Origin: Chrysosporum bergii ANA360D
Lineage (GTDB): Bacteria > Cyanobacteriota > Cyanobacteriia > Cyanobacteriales > Nostocaceae
Assembly (NCBI RefSeq): GCF_029891735.1
Contig: NZ_JANQDH010000092.1
Coordinates: 1 to 36,232 of the forward strand
Direction of reading: 5' to 3'
Length of the DNA: 36,232 nucleotides
How positions within the stretch are numbered: position 1 is the stretch's first letter; every line of letters starts with the position of its first letter. Below the pieces are notes generated by a model. That model was not told the origin of the DNA. It searched no databases and saw only the letters and a list, made by a program, of their open reading frames with translations. Both the position numbers and the translations under genes were made by a program. Of the stretch, positions 1 to 7,298 are shown piece by piece.

Positions 1-258
1 GGGCGAGCATTTACATTAGATCATTGACTAGTGGAAGCAGAACTAATTAAAAATCTGTGTTATGGCGGTTCTCACCCTTAGTGAGGTACATCATTAACAA
101 GCAGGATGCTTGTGTTACAGGGCGAGCATTTACATTTGTATCTCACTTGTTTAAGAAATGCTATATGTCCAAAAAACAGGGAAAGCATGAGATTTTTTTC
201 CTCTGCTGAGTGATAAAAGAGAGTTAAGCAGGACATTTACCGATTTGAATCAGCCTAT
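1..258. other. Leading intergenic stretch with repeat fragments
   Basis: No gene is visible before the first CDS. The stretch contains a 17-bp direct repeat, GGGCGAGCATTTACATT, at 1-17 and again at 120-136. The second copy runs straight into a member of the dispersed ~37-bp repeat family (128-165). The phrase AAGCAGGATGCTTG at about 100-113 resembles sequence flanking another repeat copy at 29.9 kb. No clear promoter or terminator could be assigned. Confidence 0.5.
128..165 (+). repeat. Dispersed ~37-bp repeat, copy 1
   Basis: Reads ATTTACATTTGTATCTCAC then TTGTTTAAGAAATGCTATA. Four related copies lie at 2694-2730, 9299-9331, 12516-12553 and 29883-29915. This copy has CACTTG where two other copies have the palindrome CACGTG. 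It is intergenic, upstream of the DevB-like gene. Function is unknown. Confidence 0.7.
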
Positions 259-285
259 TTGGAATTGCTTCAAAGGTATGCTATT

Positions 286-1503
286 GTGCAGAATTCAAAG
301 CTAAATCGATCAATATCTTCTCAATCTATTTTACGTCCCCCATTTTTTATAGCTATCATTGTCTCTTTAACAGTGATTGGTAGTAGTGTTTATACAGTAT
401 TAAAACTTCAGAATAGCATCAATCAGAAGCCACCACAGGCGGACACACTACTACCAGAGCTAAAAACAGTAACATCTTTAGGACGGATTGAACCAAAAGG
501 AAAAGTGATTAAACTCTCCGCCACCACTACTTCAGAAGGAAGTCGGGTACAGGAACTGTTGGTACAGGAGGGGGATAGAGTGAAAGTAGGGCAGGTAATA
601 GCAATTTTAGATAGCCGCGATCGCTTGTTAGCTGCTTTAAAAGAAACTGAGGAACAGGTAAAAGTGGAACAAGCCAACCTCAACCGCATCAAAGCAGGTG
701 CTCAACGTGGAGAAATATTAGCACAACAAGCCACAATTGCGCGCCTAGAAGCAAAACGCCAAGGTGATATTGCCGCCCAAAAAATTACCATAGCTCGATT
801 ACAAGCGGAAGTGCATCACGCCAGATCAGAAGACCAAAGATATGAAGAACTGTATCAAGAGGGGGCAATATCAGCCTCCCAAAGAGACAGCAAACGCTTA
901 CAACTAGAAACAGCCCAAAAAAATTTGCAAGAAGCACAAACACAATTAACTCACATCAAGTTAACGAGCCAGGAACAGATCAAAGCAGCCACAGCAACAC
1001 TAGATGGAATTACTGAAGTGCCAAAAGTGGATATAGAAGCGGCTGCAGCGGAAGTAAACCGGGCTATAGCAGCCATGAAAAGGGCTGAAGTAAATTTACA
1101 ACAAGCTTATGTGCGATCGCCTCAAGATGGTCAAATATTTGAGATCCACTCCCGCCCAGGGGAATTAATTTCTAGTCATGGTATTGCCGATATTGGCCAA
1201 ACCAGCCAAATGTACGTGATTGCGGAAGTTTACGAAAGCGACATTGGCAAAGTGAATCCAGGGCAGAAGGTGCAAGTATTTGGTGATTTTTTGCCCATTG
1301 AATTACAGGGAACAGTAGAGCGTAAAGGCTTACAAGTGAGGCGGCAAAATGTAATTAACACTGACCCAGCCAGCAACATTGACAACAGAGTAGTAGAGGT
1401 TTATATCCGACTAGATCAAACTTCCAATCAAAAAGCTGCCCAATTAACCAATATGCAGGTGAAGGCAATAATTGAACTGTCTAATTTTTCATCACATCCT
1501 TAA
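286..1503 (+). CDS. devB: DevB-like ABC exporter membrane fusion protein
   Basis: Periplasmic adaptor (HlyD/DevB family) that bridges an inner-membrane ABC exporter to a TolC-type outer-membrane channel. In Anabaena, DevBCA exports heterocyst glycolipids, but cyanobacteria carry many paralogues, so the substrate here is unknown. There is a short cytoplasmic N-terminus, one membrane segment (residues ~20-42), a split biotinyl-lipoyl-like domain (GDRVKVGQVIAILDSRDR; later AYVRSPQDGQIF) flanking a long Ala/Gln/Glu-rich coiled-coil hairpin, then a beta-barrel domain. The reading frame has no early ATG. GTG at 286 has AAAGG about 9 nt upstream; TTG at 259 is the alternative. The stop lies 15 nt before the DevC-like gene, so the two form an operon. 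No ATPase gene follows. The symbol denotes family, not proven orthology. Confidence 0.85.
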   Translation: MQNSKLNRSISSQSILRPPFFIAIIVSLTVIGSSVYTVLKLQNSINQKPPQADTLLPELKTVTSLGRIEPKGKVIKLSATTTSEGSRVQELLVQEGDRVKVGQVIAILDSRDRLLAALKETEEQVKVEQANLNRIKAGAQRGEILAQQATIARLEAKRQGDIAAQKITIARLQAEVHHARSEDQRYEELYQEGAISASQRDSKRLQLETAQKNLQEAQTQLTHIKLTSQEQIKAATATLDGITEVPKVDIEAAAAEVNRAIAAMKRAEVNLQQAYVRSPQDGQIFEIHSRPGELISSHGIADIGQTSQMYVIAEVYESDIGKVNPGQKVQVFGDFLPIELQGTVERKGLQVRRQNVINTDPASNIDNRVVEVYIRLDQTSNQKAAQLTNMQVKAIIELSNFSSHP

Positions 1504-1518
1504 TCAGCACCACTTCAT

Positions 1519-2694
1519 ATGATGGGATTAATCAAACAACTGCGCCGGCGTACACCCCTAGGATGGTTGCAACTGAGTCGCGAAAAAAGCCGTTTGCTGG
1601 TAGCCTTGTCAGGGATAGCCTTTGCTGATGTTTTGATGTTCATGCAAATGGGCTTTCAAACCGCATTATATGACAGTAACACTAGACTACATCGCAGCTT
1701 GCAAGCAGACATTGTGTTAACTAGTCCCCAAGCCCGTAGTATGCAAAATATGCCCCCATTTTCCCGGCGGCGACTGTATCAAGCCATGGATATTCCGGGA
1801 GTGTACTCAGCAGAAGCAATGTATATTAACAACATCATCTGGAAGAATCCCCAAACACGCCGGGAAACATCGGTGCAAGTCATCGGCTTTAATCCCGACA
1901 AGCCAGCTTTTGATTTACCGGATGTCAATCAGCAGTTACAGTCAATCAAGCTACCGGATACAGTTTTATTTGACCGCAGTGCTAGGGGAGATTATCAACA
2001 AGCTGTTGCTGAAATTGACCAAGGTAAAAAAATCACCACGGAAATAGAAGGCCGCACAATTACCATCAGTGGTTTGTTTACAGTGGGTGCTTCCTTTGGT
2101 TCTGATGGTAGCCTAATAACTAGCGATCAAAACTTTCTGCGGTTATTTTCTCCACGTCCTTCCAGTAGTATCAGTTTAGGTTTAATACAGGTAAAACCAG
2201 GATATGACCCGAAAAAAGTAGCAGTACAATTGCAAGCCTACCTGAGAAATGATGTCAAGGTGATGACTCACGCAGAATTTATTGAATTTGAGAACAACTT
2301 CTGGAGAACAAATTCCCCCATTGGCTTTATTTTTAGCCTTGGTGTCTCCATGGGTTTTGCGGTGGGGGTAATTCTGGTTTATCAAGTTCTTTCCACCGAT
2401 GTCAATGCCCATGTCAGAGAATATGCGACTTTTAAAGCACTGGGATATAATAATTCTTACTTGCTAAGTGTGGTATTTGAAGAAGCGTTAATTTTAGCAG
2501 CATTGGGCTTTATTCCTGGGGTAGCTGTATCTTTGGGACTCTATCACATCACCCGCACCGCCACTAATTTGCCCATGTATATGACATTAGTTCGTGGTTT
2601 ACAGGTGCTGGTTTTAACTATCATTATGTGTTCAATTTCCGGAGCGATCGCCACCCGTAAACTGCGATCTGCTGATCCAGCCGATATGTTTTGA
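1519..2694 (+). CDS. devC: DevC-like ABC transporter permease
   Basis: Integral membrane subunit of a DevBCA-type exporter (FtsX/MacB-like permease fold). Residues ~28-48 form a first membrane segment, followed by a large extracytoplasmic domain, and three C-terminal membrane segments (~270-290, ~325-345, ~360-380). The ending RSADPADMF is characteristic of the DevC family. Its 391 aa is the usual length. It is translationally close to the fusion protein upstream. Normally devA (the ATPase) follows, but here the next gene is an M23 peptidase, so an ATPase must come from elsewhere or the exporter is not functional. The stop codon touches a dispersed repeat copy. Confidence 0.88.
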   Translation: MMGLIKQLRRRTPLGWLQLSREKSRLLVALSGIAFADVLMFMQMGFQTALYDSNTRLHRSLQADIVLTSPQARSMQNMPPFSRRRLYQAMDIPGVYSAEAMYINNIIWKNPQTRRETSVQVIGFNPDKPAFDLPDVNQQLQSIKLPDTVLFDRSARGDYQQAVAEIDQGKKITTEIEGRTITISGLFTVGASFGSDGSLITSDQNFLRLFSPRPSSSISLGLIQVKPGYDPKKVAVQLQAYLRNDVKVMTHAEFIEFENNFWRTNSPIGFIFSLGVSMGFAVGVILVYQVLSTDVNAHVREYATFKALGYNNSYLLSVVFEEALILAALGFIPGVAVSLGLYHITRTATNLPMYMTLVRGLQVLVLTIIMCSISGAIATRKLRSADPADMF

Positions 2695-2730
2695 TAGCAT
2701 TTCTTGAACACGTCAGATACAAATGTAAAT
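2694..2730 (-). repeat. Dispersed ~37-bp repeat, copy 2
   Basis: Inverted copy: ATAGCATTTCTTGAACACGT then CAGATACAAATGTAAAT. It begins on the last base of the devC-like stop codon, and it contains a TTG that opens an artificial N-terminal extension of the next reading frame. The core is ACACGTCAG rather than the CACGTG palindrome. Confidence 0.7.
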
Positions 2731-2778
2731 AATATTAGTCTTGTAGTCAATAGCAGTAAGACATTGTGTTGTGGGTTT

Positions 2779-3699
2779 ATGAGTATAGATAATCACACTA
2801 GAGAAACAAATTTTAATTTGAGAAGCTGGAAACGTCAACCCATGAAAAACCTGTTCATGGGCATATTGGCATCTGTGTTTGTGGTACTCTTGGCTTTACC
2901 TGTGGAAGCTTTGTCAACCCAGGTGACTCCCAGTAATCCTCAGTTGGGGGACACCCTATCTGTGGTGATTAATGTGGATAATCTAGATAAAAGTAGTAAT
3001 CCTAGGGTGGTTGTGGATGAAAACTCTTATCCAGCATTTGCCATCGCGCCCAATAAATATCGGGCTTTAATTCCTACCACTCCCATGGATCAACCAGGAA
3101 ACCTAACAATGAAAGTTTTTGCCAATGGGGAAGTGCGAAACTTGGCTGTTAATTTGCGTAATCGCTCTTTTCCCACACAACGCATTAATTTACCACCAGG
3201 AAAAGCTGGGGTAAAAGCTACAGAACATGAACTCGAGCGCGTCGCCGCTTTTAAAAAGCTGCAAACACCCCAAAAGTATTGGAGTGGACCACTTGTGGAA
3301 CCAAATGCAGGGCGGGTTACTACTATTTATGGTGTACGTCGTTACTATAACGGTAAATTTGCCAATGACTACTACCATCGTGGTGTTGATTACGCTGGCG
3401 CTAAGGGTTCGCCTGTAGTCGCTCCAGCTGCGGGAAGGGTGGCGTTGGTAGGTACGGTGTCCGGAGGGTTTCTGGTTCACGGTAATACAGTTGGCATTGA
3501 CCATGGACAAGGATTAACAAGTATTTTACTACACCTCAACAGTATTGAAGTCCAAGAAGGTGATTTCGTCAAAGCTGGTCAATTAGTCGGTACAGTTGGT
3601 TCTACAGGTGCTTCTACAGGACCCCACTTGCACTGGGGTTTATATGTCAATGGCCAGTCTGTTGATCCAGTACCCTGGAGATTTGATGGAGTAGATTAG
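2779..3699 (+). CDS. M23 family metallopeptidase (LytM-type)
   Basis: Secreted peptidoglycan endopeptidase, expected to cut stem-peptide cross-links in the periplasm. With ATG at 2779 the protein is 306 aa. The hydrophobic signal segment follows MKNLFMG, so ATG at 2842 is an equally plausible start. The middle region resembles an Ig-like domain. The C-terminal M23 domain has the zinc motif HRGVD (H200, D204) and HLHW (H283, H285), so the active site looks intact. The frame stays open upstream to a TTG at 2704, but that lies inside a dispersed repeat and is unlikely to be the start. Neighbours include an envelope exporter, an L,D-transpeptidase and SigG, which fits an envelope role. Confidence 0.9.
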   Translation: MSIDNHTRETNFNLRSWKRQPMKNLFMGILASVFVVLLALPVEALSTQVTPSNPQLGDTLSVVINVDNLDKSSNPRVVVDENSYPAFAIAPNKYRALIPTTPMDQPGNLTMKVFANGEVRNLAVNLRNRSFPTQRINLPPGKAGVKATEHELERVAAFKKLQTPQKYWSGPLVEPNAGRVTTIYGVRRYYNGKFANDYYHRGVDYAGAKGSPVVAPAAGRVALVGTVSGGFLVHGNTVGIDHGQGLTSILLHLNSIEVQEGDFVKAGQLVGTVGSTGASTGPHLHWGLYVNGQSVDPVPWRFDGVD

Positions 3700-3801
3700 T
3701 AGATATTAAATTAATGACGCACTAATGAGAATCTATTATATACTTTCTGCTAATCACTAGGCAGATTGATACCGTCCCCACCCTGCTCGGCTAGCGTACA
3801 T

Positions 3802-4356
3802 ATGATGAGCGTTATGAGTATAGAAAAAATTGTAGAACAAGCTCTCCAGGATGGTTATTTGACACCAGTAATGGAAGCAGAGGTTGGAAAAATCTGTGAT
3901 AACGCATCAGAACTATCAATAGAGGAGTATATGGCGCTAGATCGATTAATGGGGGCACTATTGACTGGCGAGGTAGTGGCGATTCCTCGCAAACAATTCA
4001 TTAATGTTATGGAAGAATTGGTGTTGAGTGAAGCGATTACTAGAGCCGCAGAAATTGAGGCTACCAGCGACAGTTCCTTGGATGTGGGAGATATAGCTGC
4101 TTATGCCCTCAACCGCTTACCACCCTTATATGCCACCACAGAAGAAGGCGCTAACTACCAACGTCTACGTGCCAAGGCAGAATTACAAGAGTTAATTTCC
4201 CAGCAAATCACCGAGTCCATAGGACGTAATCTCCAGCAACCCAACAACAAGAAAACACCTGTGGTATGCAAAAGTACTGGTAATGAAATCCTGCGCCAAG
4301 TCAGTCATTTACTTAATGTCTACGCACCGGACTTTGAGCAACAATCCCAATTTTAA
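3802..4356 (+). CDS. ComFB-family protein, probable c-di-GMP receptor (CdgR-like)
   Basis: Late-competence ComFB family protein of about 184 aa. The diagnostic region is the stretch from GKICDNASELSIEEYMALDR to the motif GDIAAYALNRLPPLYATT, typical of cyanobacterial members. ComFB-like proteins in Synechocystis and Anabaena bind c-di-GMP; the Anabaena protein CdgR controls cell size. As I recall, the Anabaena gene also lies close to sigG, which would match this locus, but synteny should be confirmed. Starts at 3802, 3805 and 3814 are all ATG in frame. The last (MSIEKIVEQ) best matches where family similarity begins. There is no signal peptide, so it is cytoplasmic. It is convergent with the L,D-transpeptidase gene, 42 nt apart. 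Confidence 0.82.
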   Translation: MMSVMSIEKIVEQALQDGYLTPVMEAEVGKICDNASELSIEEYMALDRLMGALLTGEVVAIPRKQFINVMEELVLSEAITRAAEIEATSDSSLDVGDIAAYALNRLPPLYATTEEGANYQRLRAKAELQELISQQITESIGRNLQQPNNKKTPVVCKSTGNEILRQVSHLLNVYAPDFEQQSQF

Positions 4357-4398
4357 TCATCAACGGGGTTTTGTACTGCCAGTGATCATGGAAGTTCA

Positions 4399-5073
4399 TC
4401 AATTACGCACGGAAACAAGCGTGCCGATATTTACTTGTTCATATAATAAGCGGACATCATCATTACGCATTCTGATACAGCCATGAGAGATAGCATATCC
4501 CAACAAGTGTGTATCTGGTGTGCCGTGAAAGCCAATCACATTGCGTCCATCTGACCAAAAACCAATCCATCGCGCTCCTAAAGGACTATCAGCACCAGAC
4601 GGAAATATTTTGTTAGTGATTGGGTGCTGCCACATAGGATATTCTTCCATATCCGTGACGCGGAAGGAACCTGTGGGGGTTTCCCAACCTTTTTTACCTA
4701 CAGCAATGGGGTAACTGGCTATCACTTCACCAGCTTTGTAAACGTAGGTACGGCGATCGCTTAAATTCACTACCACTTCTGTTTGAGATGATTTTGCTGA
4801 GGACAAAGCCGGGGAATTGCGCCTTCGTCCTAAAAATAGCGATCGCATCCTGGGCGATAACTGAATTGAACCGGACTGATGGCCAGTGGGTTGTATAGCT
4901 CGTTTAGAAGGGCTATCAGCCATTGACTGTGGGCTGGCTGCTGCGGAAGCTGCTTCGTCAAACTGCCCTTGACTTCTGCTTATGCGCCAATGGACAGCTA
5001 ATGATAAAATGGCTGTCCCAAAACACAGAAACATGAATATACGCGCTACAGATTGATTTTTTACCATTGCCAT
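4399..5073 (-). CDS. L,D-transpeptidase (YkuD domain)
   Basis: Periplasmic cysteine transpeptidase that forms 3-3 cross-links or attaches proteins to peptidoglycan. The 224 aa protein has an N-terminal membrane anchor or signal segment (residues ~10-28), a low-complexity linker rich in Ala/Ser/Pro, then a YkuD domain (~95-224) beginning VVVNLSDRRTYVYKAG. The catalytic motif is SHGCIRM with H197 and C199; FHGT upstream is also typical. ATG at 5073 is preceded by AGGCG; ATG at 5067 is an alternative. It is likely part of the same envelope-remodelling neighbourhood as the M23 peptidase and SigG. Confidence 0.92.
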   Translation of the reverse strand: MAMVKNQSVARIFMFLCFGTAILSLAVHWRISRSQGQFDEAASAAASPQSMADSPSKRAIQPTGHQSGSIQLSPRMRSLFLGRRRNSPALSSAKSSQTEVVVNLSDRRTYVYKAGEVIASYPIAVGKKGWETPTGSFRVTDMEEYPMWQHPITNKIFPSGADSPLGARWIGFWSDGRNVIGFHGTPDTHLLGYAISHGCIRMRNDDVRLLYEQVNIGTLVSVRN

Positions 5074-5703
5074 CGCCTATTGTTTATAAGATTTTCTCTT
5101 AACCAAGGCGTATCAACCAATGCACGAAGATAAATTCCTCCTAGATTGTTGATAATCTCCCCAGTTTAACTTACTGTTTTTGAAGTATATGCCTCATCAA
5201 CATCAATGATGGTCAAAACACCGGAAAAATAACTGGTTTTTATCGGCAACTCCGCCCATATTAACAGAACTATCAAGCAACTTTTGGCAAAGCCGTTACA
5301 TAACTCCTCAAACAGTAAATCAACTAATGATTTAAGCATAAAACCGAAAAATTCGCATTTTTGTCTGCCATAAGGCTGAAATTTTGGCGATGAAACCGTT
5401 TCCAACCCCAAATATAGCCTTAGCCGGCAGCGCATATCTAGCTAATTTTGTCAATGGTAAGTGGTCGGATAATGCTAACTGCACAGTAAGAGTAAAATGG
5501 TGGGGAGATCAAAAATTAAAAAAAAATCCCTCAAAACACCGCTATGGTCTCATGAGAGGTCAAAACAGACCTTAGCTATAGTTTTTGATATTTTTAACCT
5601 TCTATACCGTTGTGTACCAATCAAATATCCGTCCTTTTTACAGGAACATTCCGCCCATTACCTTGTCTAATAGATAGGGATGATTTAAAATTCAGTACGA
5701 TCT
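5074..5703. other. 630-nt intergenic region between L,D-transpeptidase and sigG
   Basis: This divergent promoter region should hold the 5' ends of both flanking genes. Two short open frames here (5166-5435 minus, 89 codons; 5384-5575 plus, 63 codons) show no recognisable domain, no ribosome binding site and atypical composition, and I do not call them. A small stem, AGGTC-aaaaca-GACCT, lies near 5556-5571 and is followed by a short T run. No riboswitch class was recognised. Confidence 0.4.
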
Positions 5704-6360
5704 ATGAGCCAATCGATTACTGTATCCTGGTCAACTGTCGATGCAAAATACCCGAACGCACCGGTGCAAGTTGACAAACTCTCTAATCACGATCTGATTT
5801 TACGCTGTCAAGCAGGACTGCGCCCAGATCGCGCTGCGTTTGCAGAATTATTGCGCCGCTATCAAAGTCAAGTTGATCGAGTTTTATACCACCTGGCTCC
5901 AGATTGGCCCGACAGGGCAGATTTAGCTCAAGAAGTGTGGATTCGAGTGTATCGAAATGTTAACCGATTACAAGAACCAGCCAAATTCAAAGGGTGGTTA
6001 AGCCGCATTGCTACTAACTTGTTTTACGACGAGCTGCGTAAACGTAAGCGGGTAGCCACTCCCTTGTCACTGGATGCTCCCCGCACAGTAGAAGACGGGG
6101 AAATGGATTGGGAAATCCCAGGAGATACTCCAGGACCAGAGGAGGAACTGACAACTAGAGAGTTTTACGAGCAACTGCGGGAAGCGATCGCAGATTTACC
6201 TGAAGTGTTTCGGACTACCATTGTGCTTAGGGAAATTGAAGGTATGGCATATGAAGAAATTGCCGAAATTACCGGCGTTTCATTAGGAACAGTGAAATCC
6301 AGAATCGCCAGAGCTAGATCCAGATTGCAAGCTCAGTTGCAAAATTATCTAGATTCCTAA
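5704..6360 (+). CDS. sigG: ECF (group 3) RNA polymerase sigma factor, SigG type
   Basis: Directs RNA polymerase to envelope-stress promoters. SigG/RpoE of Synechocystis 6803 (slr1545) is the best known relative and is reported essential there. The 218 aa protein has region 2 at ~47-116 (RYQSQVDRVLYHL ... DLAQEVWIRVYRNV) and region 4 at ~158-212, with a helix-turn-helix around EGMAYEEIAEITGVSLGTVK. An acidic linker joins the two. The anti-sigma gene follows 132 nt downstream on the same strand, the usual arrangement. ATG at 5704 has no strong Shine-Dalgarno sequence. Autoregulation is likely from family behaviour, but no promoter was identified. Confidence 0.9.
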   Translation: MSQSITVSWSTVDAKYPNAPVQVDKLSNHDLILRCQAGLRPDRAAFAELLRRYQSQVDRVLYHLAPDWPDRADLAQEVWIRVYRNVNRLQEPAKFKGWLSRIATNLFYDELRKRKRVATPLSLDAPRTVEDGEMDWEIPGDTPGPEEELTTREFYEQLREAIADLPEVFRTTIVLREIEGMAYEEIAEITGVSLGTVKSRIARARSRLQAQLQNYLDS

Positions 6361-6492
6361 CGGTAAAAATTAAACCTTGTTTAAGAATTGTGATGTTAGT
6401 TAAAAATCCTGGTTTCCTCAGAAAGTAATTTAATGAATTGATCAGGATTTCTGACTCGCTTGACCCGCATATGAATTGGTCAGAATGCTATA

Positions 6493-7110
6493 ATGAATAC
6501 TAATTCGACCTTTGATGACAGTTCCTCCGGGCTAGATCCTCAAGATTTGCCAGATGGAACAGGCCGGCATACCAATGAGTCAACGGGTGCTATGGATATG
6601 GAGAAGCGCGATCGCTTCGAGTTATTAAGTGCTTACCTCGATGGAGAGGTAACAGCTACCGAAAGCAGGCAAGTTGAGGAGTGGCTAAAAAACGATGCCT
6701 CTGCCCAACGCCTGTATATTAGATTACTTAACTTACGGCGAGGCTTGCGGACTTTGCCAGTACCAAAAGCCCCAGAGTCGCCAGAAGCAAGGGTTGAGCA
6801 AGTATTAAAGCGTGTGCGCCACTGTTACCGCCCAATGTGGATCATGGGAAGCGCTGCTTTAGCTGCTTGTGTCATCGGTGCTGTATCTGGGTTAGTGTCA
6901 GGTGGTGACTTCCACACACCACAACTAGCCCAACAACAACCAGTTAACTTTACACCAGGTACAAAAAAACCTGGAGTTTCAACTTCTCCTCTCATGGTGG
7001 CCTTGAACAACCCAGTTATAGAAATTCCCAAAGCAGCAATAGCAAGTCCAGAACCATCTGTTGAGCTAGACCAGCCTATACTAGGGGAAATTCAACCAAA
7101 TATCAATTAG
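6493..7110 (+). CDS. Membrane anti-sigma factor partner of SigG
   Basis: The 205 aa protein has an N-terminal cytoplasmic anti-sigma domain (residues ~38-85, FELLSAYLDGEVTATESRQV, the helix pattern of zinc-finger-like anti-sigma factors), one membrane segment at ~114-137 and a periplasmic tail of about 68 residues. The HxxxCxxC zinc ligands of classical ZAS proteins are absent, which is common in this subgroup. Position directly after sigG supports the pairing, equivalent to SapG of Synechocystis. The first ~35 residues before MDMEKRDRF are low-complexity, so ATG at 6592 could be used instead of 6493. Release of SigG probably needs inactivation of this protein by an unknown signal. Confidence 0.8.
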   Translation: MNTNSTFDDSSSGLDPQDLPDGTGRHTNESTGAMDMEKRDRFELLSAYLDGEVTATESRQVEEWLKNDASAQRLYIRLLNLRRGLRTLPVPKAPESPEARVEQVLKRVRHCYRPMWIMGSAALAACVIGAVSGLVSGGDFHTPQLAQQQPVNFTPGTKKPGVSTSPLMVALNNPVIEIPKAAIASPEPSVELDQPILGEIQPNIN

Positions 7111-7128
7111 TCACCATTTTACGATCAA

Positions 7129-7183
7129 CCCTAAAAGCCCAACAGTATAACCCCATACTCTCTGGGTTTATACTGATTTTAGG
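7129..7183. terminator. Long imperfect inverted repeat after anti-sigma gene
   Basis: CCTAAAA (7130-7136) pairs with TTTTAGG (7177-7183). Further in, CAGTAT and AACCC pair with GGGTT and ATACTG around a loop of about 10 nt. TTTTAAATTG follows. It sits 19 nt after the sigG operon, so it is probably its terminator, though the internal loop is unusual and a palindromic mobile repeat is possible. Confidence 0.45.
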
Positions 7184-7298
7184 TTTTAAATTGTTTCCTA
7201 TTCCCTTTTTTTAATAAAGTATGACAGGATGTCTTTTGACATTAGTGTACTGTAGGCGCAAAAATACCACTTAGTAATTTTTGCTTAACCTAGACCAA

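Noticed and set aside
2704-2778. N-terminal extension of the M23 peptidase from TTG 2704
   Set aside because: The codons come from a dispersed repeat and would put about 46 residues before the signal peptide.
5166-5575. Two small frames in the sigG upstream region (89 codons minus, 63 codons plus)
   Set aside because: They overlap each other, lack ribosome binding sites and recognisable motifs, and fall in a region expected to hold promoters.
7111-7298. Cobalamin riboswitch or Fur box upstream of the TonB receptor
   Set aside because: No B12-box-like sequence and no convincing Fur palindrome could be seen.
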